A stretch of DNA of 64,000 nucleotides from Oceanobacillus profundus (GTDB taxonomy: Bacteria > Bacillota > Bacilli > Bacillales > Amphibacillaceae), in contig NZ_QWEH01000001.1 of assembly GCF_003515705.1 (NCBI RefSeq), positions 609,335 through 673,334 of the forward strand. The letters run 5' to 3'. The position numbers and the translations under genes are program-made. The notes under the pieces are model-generated. The model had not been told where the DNA came from. It did not search any database and saw only the letters and a program-made list of their open reading frames with translations. This document shows, one piece after another, positions 17,893-26,395 of this stretch. Each line of letters opens with the position of its first letter. Position 1 is the first letter of the stretch.

Positions 17893-18561
17893 ATGATGGA
17901 AGATAAACAGATGGCTGCTGAAGCATCTATACAATATATAAAAGATGGGATGACGGTCGGACTCGGTTCCGGCTCCACCGTCAATTTCATGCTTGAAAAG
18001 CTTGCTGAACGTATTAAAGAAGGACTTACAATCAAAGGTATACCTTCTTCGTTAAAAACAGAACGATTTGCGAAACAATTAGGAATTCCACTGACTGATT
18101 TTTCTAATACGACAAAGATTGATATCGCAATTGACGGAGCTGATGAAGTGGATCCGAACCTCCACCTTTTAAAAGGTGGTGGCGGGTCACTTGTCAGAGA
18201 AAAAATTGTTGATCAAGCAGCTGATAGGCTTATTATTATTGTGGATTCATCAAAGACTGTATCTAAATTAGGAGACTCCCCCCTCCCAGTTGAAGTATTG
18301 CCATTTGGGTTTGAGGTGACAACAGAACAAATCGCCGCATTTGGATGTACTCCAGTATTGAGAAAAAGAGATGGTCAACCATTCGTATCCGATAACGGAA
18401 ATTATATTGTAGATTGTAAGTTTGCCAGTATTGAAGATCCACAAGCACTGCATGAGAAATTGAAACAGATCACAGGAGTCGTCGAAACAGGTTTGTTTCC
18501 ACAAATGGCTCATAATGTGATCATTGCAAGAGAAGGAAGGATTGACATTTTAGAAAGGTAA
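17893..18561 (+). CDS. rpiA: Ribose-5-phosphate isomerase A
   Basis: A 222-residue RpiA with GLGSGSTVNFML, the catalytic IDGADEVD and LLKGGGGSLVREKIVD motifs. It interconverts ribulose-5-phosphate and ribose-5-phosphate. Its place between sugar-acid transport genes and KDG kinase, in the same operon as hexulose-phosphate synthase and isomerase, suggests a dedicated path between fructose-6-phosphate and pentose phosphates. Two adjacent ATG codons could serve as start. Confidence 0.93.
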   Translation: MMEDKQMAAEASIQYIKDGMTVGLGSGSTVNFMLEKLAERIKEGLTIKGIPSSLKTERFAKQLGIPLTDFSNTTKIDIAIDGADEVDPNLHLLKGGGGSLVREKIVDQAADRLIIIVDSSKTVSKLGDSPLPVEVLPFGFEVTTEQIAAFGCTPVLRKRDGQPFVSDNGNYIVDCKFASIEDPQALHEKLKQITGVVETGLFPQMAHNVIIAREGRIDILER

Positions 18562-18584
18562 ATGTCAAGAGGAGGCAGCTAAAA

Positions 18585-19535
18585 ATGAATGATGTGATTA
18601 CAATTGGTGAAGCAATGATTGCATTTAGCCCGCAATCAACAGGACCAATGAAGTACGTAAATATGTTTGAGAAAAAGGTTGGTGGAGCAGAGCTGAACCT
18701 AGCAATCGGCTGCTCGCGCTTAGGACTGAAAGCTGGTTATATTAGCAGATTAGGCAATGATGAATTTGGCAAATATATTTATAATTTTGCCCGTGGCGAA
18801 GGAATAGATATGTCACAGGTCAAATTAGTGGATGGATATCCCACATCGTTAAATTTTAAAGAAATTATGGAAGATGGAAATGTCCGAACGTTTTATTATC
18901 GTGATAAATCTCCAACATTAGCAATGCATCCGGAAGATTTAGATGAAGGCTATTTTGAAGAGGCAAAGATCCTCCATATAACAGGGATTTATCCGGCAAT
19001 TGGTGAAATTCATATTGACGTTATCCATAAAGCAATCGAACTAGCGAAGAAAAACAATCTATTAATTTCTTTTGATCCTAATATAAGACTTCGGATGTGG
19101 AGCAAGGAAGAAGCAAGTCGTGTGTTAGCTGAAATCCTCCCCCATGTTGACATCTTGTTAGCAGGGGATGAAGAGATGGATATTATTATTGGTGAAAAGG
19201 ATCCCAAAGCAATTATTGAAAAGACGAAGGAGATGGGAATTTCCTATATAGCTGTAAAGCAAGGTGAAAATGGATCTGTCGGCTATTACAATGAGGAAAT
19301 TGTGGAAGCACCTCCTGTTAAAGCGAACAAGGTTGCTGATACGGTAGGAGCTGGAGATGGATTCAATGCGGGTGTGCTTTATGGAATCCTGAATAAGTGG
19401 CCGCTTGAAAAAACATTACAGTTTGCAAATACGATCGGTTCGATGGTTGTCAGTGTTGTTGGCGATAATGAAGGACTGCCATATTATGAAGATGTTCAAG
19501 GCAAACTCGGTGAAATTGAACGTATCGAGCGATAG
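18585..19535 (+). CDS. kdgK: 2-keto-3-deoxygluconate kinase (PfkB family)
   Basis: A 316-residue ribokinase-family sugar kinase. N-terminal TIGEAMIAF and KVGGAELNLAIGCSRLG, and a C-terminal anion hole and catalytic aspartate in DTVGAGDGFNAG, are complete. In the KDG kinase subgroup it would phosphorylate 2-keto-3-deoxygluconate to KDPG, the substrate of the aldolase four genes upstream. The ATG follows AAGAGGAGGCAGC. PfkB kinases are hard to assign by sequence alone; the aldolase and regulator support this call. Confidence 0.85.
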   Translation: MNDVITIGEAMIAFSPQSTGPMKYVNMFEKKVGGAELNLAIGCSRLGLKAGYISRLGNDEFGKYIYNFARGEGIDMSQVKLVDGYPTSLNFKEIMEDGNVRTFYYRDKSPTLAMHPEDLDEGYFEEAKILHITGIYPAIGEIHIDVIHKAIELAKKNNLLISFDPNIRLRMWSKEEASRVLAEILPHVDILLAGDEEMDIIIGEKDPKAIIEKTKEMGISYIAVKQGENGSVGYYNEEIVEAPPVKANKVADTVGAGDGFNAGVLYGILNKWPLEKTLQFANTIGSMVVSVVGDNEGLPYYEDVQGKLGEIERIER

Positions 19536-19551
19536 AAATGGGGTACAAATA

Positions 19552-20172
19552 ATGAAACTGCAATTAGCATTGGACAGACTTACTGAACATGAATGTTTTC
19601 GTCTGGTAGAAGAAGTAGAGGAATATATTGATATTATCGAAATAGGGACGGGTGTTATCAAAGAATATGGCATGGCGATTGTAAAGGAAATGCGAGCGTG
19701 TTATCCAGATAAGCTGATTCTTTCCGATATGAAAACATGTGATGCGGGCAGGCATGAAGCATATCAGGCCTTTAAAGCGGGCTCAGATATAATGACAGTT
19801 ATGGCATTAGCTTCTGACTTAACGATAAAAGATACGCTGCAGGCAGGTGAAGAGATGGGGACTCAGGTAATGGTTGATTTGCTCGAAGTACGTTCAAAGG
19901 ACCGAATTACAGAGCTTGAACAGCTGGGTGTAAGTCTCGTTAGCCTCCATGTTGGAAAAGACAAGCAATCAGAAGGCGGTTTTACAACTGATTTGTTTTC
20001 TCTAGTAAAGGAATCGTCTTTTAAAATAGCGGTTGCAGGGGGAATCAATTTGGAATCATTGTCTGAAATTGTTCAAGAGGAACCAGATATCATTATTGTT
20101 GGAAGTGCGATAACAGCGGCAGCTCATCCGAAAATTGTAGCTAAGGAAATGAAAAGGCTAATCAGTCGGTGA
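19552..20172 (+). CDS. hxlA: 3-hexulose-6-phosphate synthase
   Basis: A 206-residue enzyme of the OMP-decarboxylase suprafamily. It starts MKLQLALDRL, shows EIGTGVIKEYG, the metal and acid residues of LSDMKTCDAG, LHVGKDKQ and a phosphate-binding end AVAGGIN...IIVGSAIT. HPS condenses formaldehyde with ribulose-5-phosphate, or runs in reverse to make ribulose-5-phosphate. The related 3-keto-L-gulonate-6-phosphate decarboxylase is the main alternative, but the phosphohexuloisomerase in the operon favours HPS. The start at 19552 follows a GGGGTAC signal. Confidence 0.82.
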   Translation: MKLQLALDRLTEHECFRLVEEVEEYIDIIEIGTGVIKEYGMAIVKEMRACYPDKLILSDMKTCDAGRHEAYQAFKAGSDIMTVMALASDLTIKDTLQAGEEMGTQVMVDLLEVRSKDRITELEQLGVSLVSLHVGKDKQSEGGFTTDLFSLVKESSFKIAVAGGINLESLSEIVQEEPDIIIVGSAITAAAHPKIVAKEMKRLISR

Positions 20173-20294
20173 AATTTAATAGAAAAGCTAGTTTGCTATT
20201 ATCCAAAAGAAGCTAGTTCGCTACACCATTTTAACACTGGATGTGGAGAGGGAAATTAAAATCTCGAATCGGGGAATCGATAGATAAAATGTGA

Positions 20295-20330
20295 AAAAAT
20301 GGGCTACTGAGAATGTAGCTCATTTTTGGT
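20295..20330 (+). terminator. Terminator of the kdg/hxl operon, in a 344-base gap
   Basis: AAAATGGGCTAC and GTAGCTCATTTT pair around a 7-base loop, followed by TGG. The gap 20173-20516 also has a direct repeat of GCTAGTT(T/C)GCTA at about 20191 and 20212 and a GTATACAA motif near 20338. I see no gene in it. Confidence 0.65.
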
Positions 20331-20516
20331 GATTTATAGTATACAATCACGTAGCGTCTGTAATTCCAGTAGTCCTCAAATTTTTATCATAAACTGATAA
20401 TGTGTACATCCAACTTCTATCCGTCCAGCATATTTTTGTGCTATATTAGTAGACGTAAACACTTACAATTAACTATTTTATATATGCAGAGTAGTTTAGC
20501 AGAAGGAGCTGTTACG

Positions 20517-21158
20517 ATGGGTAAAATTATTAAGTCAGAATCCTTGCATTTACAAGCCTATCATTTGATTAAAGAAGCAATTATGGAAGGAAATTTAAAG
20601 CCTGCTGAACGTGTCGTAGAAGCTAAGGTCGCAAGTACGTTAGGGACTAGCAGGGGAACCGTAAGAGAAGCGATTCGTATGTTAACGCAGGATGGCTTAC
20701 TAATATATAATGATGGGTTCGTAAAGGTGTATGAGCCAACAGTTGACGATGTTGTAGATATATTTCAGTGCAGGGAAAGTCTGGAAGTGTTAGCGATCCG
20801 TCTTGCTATTAAGAATCTGACCGATGAAGTGAAGGAAAGTTTAGCTCATAATTTACAGGAAACGAAAAAAGTGAAACCGGATTCTCCAGAACTTGGTCAG
20901 CTGGATCAGCAATTCCATACAATTATTACCGAAGCATCTAACAACGGCCAACTGATTAATTTGCTTGAAGTTATTAAAGTAAAAACACATTATATGCGAA
21001 AGAGTATGGTCGGAGGATCGTTTTACCCTTCTTTTATTGAAGACCATGAACAAATTTATGAATGGATGCTTAACGGGAATGAAGAAGAAGCAGCCAATCT
21101 AATGAGTGTCCATATTAAAAAGGCTCTGGAAGGTGTCTTGATGCATATCAAATCTTAA
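20517..21158 (+). CDS. GntR-family regulator, FadR/FCD subfamily
   Basis: A 213-residue regulator. A winged HTH (residues about 8-70) contains AYHLIKEAIMEGNLKPAERV and GTSRGTVREAIRMLTQDGLL. An all-helical FCD ligand domain follows with DQQFHTIITEASNN and HYMRKS. Such proteins bind carboxylic acids and usually repress the adjacent catabolic operon. The start at 20517 follows AGAAGGAGCTGTTACG; longer forms lack a signal. It probably controls the amino acid/2-oxoacid genes downstream, although a terminator separates them. Confidence 0.85.
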   Translation: MGKIIKSESLHLQAYHLIKEAIMEGNLKPAERVVEAKVASTLGTSRGTVREAIRMLTQDGLLIYNDGFVKVYEPTVDDVVDIFQCRESLEVLAIRLAIKNLTDEVKESLAHNLQETKKVKPDSPELGQLDQQFHTIITEASNNGQLINLLEVIKVKTHYMRKSMVGGSFYPSFIEDHEQIYEWMLNGNEEEAANLMSVHIKKALEGVLMHIKS

Positions 21159-21187
21159 TCCAATCAAAAATGGATTAAGATTTTTTA
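21151..21187 (+). terminator. Terminator after GntR regulator
   Basis: A perfect 12-bp stem AATCTTAATCCA / TGGATTAAGATT with an 8-base loop and a T run. The left arm overlaps the last two codons and stop of the regulator. Confidence 0.9.
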
Positions 21188-21355
21188 TTTTATTATTTAT
21201 TTTTGGTTGACAGTTAACTGTCGGGTGAATATAATTGGAAATGTAATATTTTGAAAATAATAAAGATGGTAAAAAGTTAGATGTTTTTTAACCTTATATG
21301 GACTTATTCAAACAAATATGCTGTCATTCAAGGCTTTGGGGAAAGGGTGAAAGAA

Positions 21356-21760
21356 ATGAAGGAAGGATTGAAAGTTGGGGATTGGGCCGTTCTTGAAATA
21401 GTAGTGACGGAAGATATGTTTGCACAATTTGGCGACGAATTAGTACATCCCGCTTATTCCACCGCTTCCATGGTCTATCATATGGAATGGGTATCAAGAG
21501 ATCTGTTGCTTCCCTATCTGGGGGGACAAGAAGAAAGTGCAGGAGCAGCTGTAAAACTCAAGCATATCGCCCCATCAGCACTAGGTACGAAAGTTAAGAT
21601 GGAAGCTGTTGTAACAAGTATTACCGAAAAACAAGTGATAACAAAGGTTATTGCTAAAAATGAAAACGGTATCATTGGTGAAGGGGAAGTAAAGCAGGCA
21701 ATTCTGCCAAAAAATACGATGCAAAGCAAATTAAATGAACAATTGCAGTTAAACAAATAA
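21356..21760 (+). CDS. Hotdog-fold thioesterase, FlK-like
   Basis: A 134-residue single-hotdog protein. The order YSTASMVYHMEW...LKHIAPSALGTKV matches fluoroacetyl-CoA thioesterase FlK and its relatives, with the Ser/Thr, Glu and His positions of the active site retained. It would hydrolyse a small or aryl acyl-CoA. The ATG at 21356 follows AAAGGGTGA; an ATG 75 bases upstream adds a hydrophobic tail without a signal. It sits directly before an amino acid dehydrogenase and a 2-oxoacid dehydrogenase, so it may release the acid from the acyl-CoA they make. Confidence 0.7.
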   Translation: MKEGLKVGDWAVLEIVVTEDMFAQFGDELVHPAYSTASMVYHMEWVSRDLLLPYLGGQEESAGAAVKLKHIAPSALGTKVKMEAVVTSITEKQVITKVIAKNENGIIGEGEVKQAILPKNTMQSKLNEQLQLNK

Positions 21761-21775
21761 ATGGAGGTAGTCTTC

Positions 21776-22915
21776 TTGAAACAGCTTGAAATAGTCAAAC
21801 CAATAGAGAAAAATACATTTGAAACAATAGCAAATCATGAACAAGTGATGTTCTGTAATGATCCGGCAACGGGACTTCAAGCAATTATAGCCATTCATGA
21901 TACGACACTCGGTCCTGCATTGGGCGGAACAAGGATGTATCCATATGAAAGTGTTGATGAGGCACTGGAGGATGTTCTTCGATTGTCAGAAGGAATGACC
22001 TATAAGTGTGCAGCATCTGGCCTTGATTTTGGTGGAGGAAAGGCGGTCATTATTGGTGATCCCAAAAAAGATAAATCCCCTGCACTATTCCGCGCATTCG
22101 GACAATTTGTTGATTCTTTGAACGGACGTTTTTATACAGGTACAGATATGGGAACAACAACCGATGATTTTGTGGAGGCATATAAGGAAACCAATTTTAT
22201 TAACGGAATTCCAGAAGCTTATGGAGGCAGCGGAGATTCTTCTATTTCCACCGCACGTGGAGTGATTCATGCCTTAGAGGCAACCAATGAATACTTATTT
22301 AAAAATAACGATTTAGGAACCAGAACATATGCCATTCAGGGATTAGGAAAAGTCGGTTATAAGGTGGCCGAACAATTACTGGAAGCTGGAGCGCAAATCT
22401 ATGTCACGGACCTTAATCAAGATGTGTTGAGACAGATTAAAACAAAAGCAAAAGATACAAACGGTGAAATCCATGAGGTAGAGAGTAACGCTATTTATAG
22501 TACGAATGCAGATATCTTTATTCCTTGTGCAATGGGGGCAATCATTAATGACCAAACCATTGGTCAGCTAAAAGTAAGAGCGATTGTTGGTTCAGCGAAC
22601 AATCAGCTCCAAACTCTAAATCACGCAAAAACACTTCACGAAAAAGGAATTTTATATGCCCCGGATTATATTGTTAATGCCGGAGGACTAATTCAGGTTG
22701 CGGATGAATTATATGGTCCGAATTCTAAACGAGTACTTGTAAAGACAAAAGCAATTTACCGTTCGCTTTATGATATTTATCAGCAAGCAGAAATGGATGC
22801 GATTACAACAGTAGAAGCAGCAAATAGAAAAGTACGCAGCGTATTGGATGAACAGCGAAATCGAAACAATTTTTATTCTCGCAAGCGTAGACCGAAATGG
22901 AATATAAGAGAATAA
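21776..22915 (+). CDS. Phenylalanine/leucine dehydrogenase-type amino acid dehydrogenase
   Basis: A 379-residue NAD-dependent Glu/Leu/Phe/Val dehydrogenase. Catalytic lysines lie in [10 protein letters not shown] and [13 protein letters not shown], and the NAD loop is [12 protein letters not shown]. The C-terminal tail RRPKWNIRE and the DFGGGK and [10 protein letters not shown] segments remind me more of Thermoactinomyces phenylalanine dehydrogenase than of leucine dehydrogenase; this is recollection, not alignment. The reaction is oxidative deamination of an L-amino acid to a 2-oxoacid. The start is probably TTG at 21776, since GGAGGT (21763-21768) lies just inside the preceding in-frame ATG at 21761. 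The next genes oxidise 2-oxoacids. Confidence 0.82.
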   Translation: MKQLEIVKPIEKNTFETIANHEQVMFCNDPATGLQAIIAIHDTTLGPALGGTRMYPYESVDEALEDVLRLSEGMTYKCAASGLDFGGGKAVIIGDPKKDKSPALFRAFGQFVDSLNGRFYTGTDMGTTTDDFVEAYKETNFINGIPEAYGGSGDSSISTARGVIHALEATNEYLFKNNDLGTRTYAIQGLGKVGYKVAEQLLEAGAQIYVTDLNQDVLRQIKTKAKDTNGEIHEVESNAIYSTNADIFIPCAMGAIINDQTIGQLKVRAIVGSANNQLQTLNHAKTLHEKGILYAPDYIVNAGGLIQVADELYGPNSKRVLVKTKAIYRSLYDIYQQAEMDAITTVEAANRKVRSVLDEQRNRNNFYSRKRRPKWNIRE

Positions 22916-23002
22916 ATATTTAATTTTATATAATCTAAAACCCTATGTGAACGAAAAGCTTACTTATAGAATCTAAAAATAAGAGTCAAAGAGGTGATGG
23001 AC

Positions 23003-24079
23003 ATGAAAAGAGACATCCAGGAAGAATTTCCAATGGTGCAAATCATGGACCAAAATGGAGAACTAATAGATAAATCATATCTTAATCAAATTGATCATGC
23101 ATTAGCACAGCAATTTTACCGACAGCTAATCTGTATGCGGGCATTTGACCAAAAGGCAATTAACCTGCAGCGCCAGGGCAGGCTCGGTACTTACCCAGGC
23201 TTTGAAGGGCAGGAAGCAGCACAGGTGGGAAGTGCTCTAGCACTCGATGAAGATGATTGGATGTTGCCAACATATCGGGATCATGCGGCAAGTATTAGCT
23301 TTGGAAAATCTTATACTATTTTATCTTCATGGAATGGACGAGTGGAAGGGAATCTTCCACCTAAAGGAAAAAATATATTACCACCTTCCGTTCCAATCGC
23401 AACACAGCTTCCACTTGCAGCTGGAATAGCGATGGCAAATAAATATAAAAATTCTTCACAAGCTGTTATTGCTTATTTTGGAGATGGCGCAACTTCAGAG
23501 GGTGATTTTCATGAAGGATTAAACTTTGCTAGTGTATTTCAAGCACCTGTTGTCTTCTTTAATCAGAATAATCAATATGCCATTTCGACTCCAATCTGGA
23601 GACAAATGAATTCCAAGACGATTGCTCAGAAGTCAATTGCCTATGAAATCCCAGGTATTCGAATTGATGGGAATGACATTTTTGCAGCTTATTTTGAAAC
23701 AAAAAAAGCGTTAGAACGAGCGAGAAATGGGGAAGGACCAAGTTTAATTGAAGCCGTAACATGGCGATATGGTGCTCATACCACTGCAGATGATCCGACG
23801 AAGTATCGTAATCAAAAAAAAGAAAATGAAAAACACCGTCAAAATGATCCGGTTACAAGATTGGAACTATTTATGAAAGCGTACGGTTTTTGGGATGAAA
23901 CAGTCGTAGAACAGTTAAAAGAGGAAGTAAAGGAAGAAATTGATAGGGCGGTTAAAGATATGGAGACGATGCCACCAGCGGATGTGAATGATATTTATGA
24001 TTACATGTTCGAAAAACCGACATGGACGATTGAACAGCAAAAGGAAGAATATATGAACCATTTGCGAGGGGTGAGATGA
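23003..24079 (+). CDS. 2-oxoacid dehydrogenase E1 component, alpha subunit
   Basis: A 358-residue TPP-dependent E1 alpha of the pyruvate/branched-chain type. It has the TPP motif GDGATSEGDFHEG...NNQYA and RQGRLGTYPGFEGQEAAQVG, as in PDH and BCKDH alpha subunits. The ATG at 23003 has AGAGGTG six bases upstream; two earlier starts overlap that signal. It forms a complex with the next two genes. The substrate is set by context: a 2-oxoacid from the dehydrogenase upstream, branched-chain or aromatic. Confidence 0.85.
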   Translation: MKRDIQEEFPMVQIMDQNGELIDKSYLNQIDHALAQQFYRQLICMRAFDQKAINLQRQGRLGTYPGFEGQEAAQVGSALALDEDDWMLPTYRDHAASISFGKSYTILSSWNGRVEGNLPPKGKNILPPSVPIATQLPLAAGIAMANKYKNSSQAVIAYFGDGATSEGDFHEGLNFASVFQAPVVFFNQNNQYAISTPIWRQMNSKTIAQKSIAYEIPGIRIDGNDIFAAYFETKKALERARNGEGPSLIEAVTWRYGAHTTADDPTKYRNQKKENEKHRQNDPVTRLELFMKAYGFWDETVVEQLKEEVKEEIDRAVKDMETMPPADVNDIYDYMFEKPTWTIEQQKEEYMNHLRGVR

Positions 24080-24080
24080 G

Positions 24081-25076
24081 ATGATAACGATAGCGAAAAC
24101 GAAACAATTGACGCTTATTCAAGCTATCACTGATGGAATGCGTACCATGCTTAACGAAAAAGAAGAAGTCGTGGTATTAGGGGAAGATGTTGGAAAAAAT
24201 GGCGGTGTCTTTCGGGCAACGGATGGCTTGCAGGAAGAGTTTGGAGAAAAGAGGGTTTTTGATACACCATTGAGTGAGGCAGGAATCATCGGATCCTCGA
24301 TTGGGATGGCAATAAACGGACTGTTTCCAGTAGCAGAAATTCAGTTTTTAGGTTTTATTTACCCTGCATACGAACAAATTATGACACATGCGACGAGAAT
24401 GCGCTACCGTACCAAAGGTGCCTTTACCGTACCACTTGTGATTCGTGCACCATATGGAGCAGGAGTACGTGCTCCAGAAATCCATTCAGATAGTATGGAA
24501 GCATTATTCACCCATATGCCAGGGATAAAAGTCGTTTGTCCATCTAATCCACATGATGCAAAAGGACTTCTTATTTCGGCAATAGAGGACCCAGATCCGG
24601 TACTATTTCTTGAGCCACTAAGATTATACCGTGCTGTCAGAGGTGACGTTCCAGAAGAAAAATATGAAATTGAAATTGGAAAAGGGAAGTATTTGCGAGA
24701 AGGAGACGATGCAACGGTGATTGCCTGGGGGGCAATGGTACCCGTTGCAATGAAGGCAGCCGAACAGGCAGCAGATAAAGGGATTAGCTGTGACGTCATT
24801 GATTTACGCACGTTGTATCCGATTGATAAAGCTATTATAGCCGAATCTGTGCAGAAAACCGGGCGCTGTGTCGTTGTTCATGAAGCTCCAGCAACCGGGG
24901 GATTAGGAAATGACATTATTTCGATTATAAATGATACTTCATTTTTATATATGAAATCACCAATTGAGCGTGTCACTGGTGCGGATGTTCATGTGCCTTT
25001 TTGGGCTCTGGAAGAACATAATATCCCGACACCAGCACGTGTAACGGATGCTATTTATAAAGTGATTCATTTTTAA
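24081..25076 (+). CDS. 2-oxoacid dehydrogenase E1 component, beta subunit
   Basis: A 331-residue E1 beta subunit starting one base after the alpha stop codon, with GEDVGKNGGVFRATDGL, FDTPLSEAGIIGSSIGMA and a transketolase C-terminal domain (VIDLRTLYPID, VVVHEAPATGGLG). This is the typical PDH/BCKDH beta pattern, distinct in detail from the acetoin beta subunit at 5.3 kb. Confidence 0.88.
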   Translation: MITIAKTKQLTLIQAITDGMRTMLNEKEEVVVLGEDVGKNGGVFRATDGLQEEFGEKRVFDTPLSEAGIIGSSIGMAINGLFPVAEIQFLGFIYPAYEQIMTHATRMRYRTKGAFTVPLVIRAPYGAGVRAPEIHSDSMEALFTHMPGIKVVCPSNPHDAKGLLISAIEDPDPVLFLEPLRLYRAVRGDVPEEKYEIEIGKGKYLREGDDATVIAWGAMVPVAMKAAEQAADKGISCDVIDLRTLYPIDKAIIAESVQKTGRCVVVHEAPATGGLGNDIISIINDTSFLYMKSPIERVTGADVHVPFWALEEHNIPTPARVTDAIYKVIHF

Positions 25077-25090
25077 AGGAGGTGGAGTGA

Positions 25091-26362
25091 ATGGTAGAAG
25101 TAAAATTACATGATATTGGAGAAGGAATGACAGAAGGGGATGTACTAGCTTATTTTATTCAGGAAGGAGATCAAGTTGAGGAAGATCAGCCAATTGTAGA
25201 ATTGCAGACAGAAAAAATGGTTGCCGAGTTAACAGCGCCAGCCAAAGGGGTTGTTAAAAAAATATATATTGCTGAGGGAACGACTATCCCTGTAGGAACA
25301 ACGATTTTGACGATTGAAGCAGAGGGTTCTATTGAGAAGAAAGAGGCTGCAGAAACACAAAAAGAAGAATCAAATCATTCTATACAATTTGCAGCGAGTG
25401 ATAATGCAAAAAAACAAACGAAACCCGAAAAAATAAACGGGCCAACACGAATAAAAGCAGCACCATTTACGAGGAAGATTGCGAGAGAACTTGATGTGGA
25501 TATCGAATTTGTAGAAGGAACGGGGAAATCTGGACGTATTACCATAGAAGATGTTCAGCAGTTTGCTCAAAACAGAGAGAGCGCTGCAACAAAAGTCAAG
25601 CCTGCTGTTAAACAGTTAAAAAAGCAATTTTTTCAAGGGACAGCAGAAAAGCAGTCGGTCAGTGAAAAAGAGGAAACGGATATTATTCCGTTTAAAGGCA
25701 GGCGCAAACAAATCGCAAAAAAAATGACAACATCCATCTTTACGATCCCACATGTTCATCACATGGAAGAAATTGATATGACTGAGTTACTGCAGTTCAG
25801 AAAAGAGATTAAGCCTCATGCCGATGTATCTGTTGCAGCATTTTTTATTAAAGCGCTCACGATAGCATTGAGAGAACATCCAATCTTTAATGCCAAACTT
25901 GATGAGAAAAAAGAAGAAATCAGATTGGAAAAAGGGGTTCATATGGGCATTGCAACGGATACGGAAGAGGGGTTAATTGTTCCAGTCGTTAAAAATGCGG
26001 ATAATAAGTCAATCCGCATTATTAACAAAGAAATGAAAGAACTGATGAAGAAAGCAAGAGAAAATAGACTGACACCGAAAGAAATGACCGGAAGCACCTT
26101 TACGATCAGCAATGTTGGACCAATGGGAAGTATCGGTGCAACGCCGATCATCAATTATCCAGAAGTCGCATTAATGGCTTTTCATAAAACGAAAAAAATA
26201 CCTGTTGTAAACGAAAATGATGAGATCGTTATCAGATCAATGATGAACGTGACGCTCACATTCGATCACCGTGTTACAGACGGAGGAAATGCAATAGCCT
26301 TTACGAATAGGTTCAAGGCATTGCTTGAAAAACCAAAACTGCTACTAGTAGAACTCAGTTAA
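25091..26362 (+). CDS. 2-oxoacid dehydrogenase E2 (dihydrolipoamide acyltransferase)
   Basis: A 423-residue E2. The lipoyl domain (1-78) has the modified lysine in LQTEKMVAEL at about position 43. A Lys/Glu/Gln-rich linker leads to one peripheral-subunit-binding domain (about 116-158; AAPFTRKIAREL...GTGKSGRI). The acyltransferase core ends in LTFDHRVTDGG with the catalytic His and Asp. Unlike the acetoin E2 it has a single binding domain. No E3 gene follows; the next gene is a transporter. Confidence 0.88.
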   Translation: MVEVKLHDIGEGMTEGDVLAYFIQEGDQVEEDQPIVELQTEKMVAELTAPAKGVVKKIYIAEGTTIPVGTTILTIEAEGSIEKKEAAETQKEESNHSIQFAASDNAKKQTKPEKINGPTRIKAAPFTRKIARELDVDIEFVEGTGKSGRITIEDVQQFAQNRESAATKVKPAVKQLKKQFFQGTAEKQSVSEKEETDIIPFKGRRKQIAKKMTTSIFTIPHVHHMEEIDMTELLQFRKEIKPHADVSVAAFFIKALTIALREHPIFNAKLDEKKEEIRLEKGVHMGIATDTEEGLIVPVVKNADNKSIRIINKEMKELMKKARENRLTPKEMTGSTFTISNVGPMGSIGATPIINYPEVALMAFHKTKKIPVVNENDEIVIRSMMNVTLTFDHRVTDGGNAIAFTNRFKALLEKPKLLLVELS

Positions 26363-26395
26363 TCTAACAACAAATTAAAATGAAGGAGATTCATT

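Noticed and set aside
22085..22270. Cys-rich minus-strand frame opposite the amino acid dehydrogenase
   Set aside because: Fully antisense to a conserved coding region; composition explained by reverse complement of that gene.
22916..23002. Riboswitch or T-box before the second E1 alpha gene
   Set aside because: The 87-base gap is too short and shows no conserved T-box or metabolite aptamer core.
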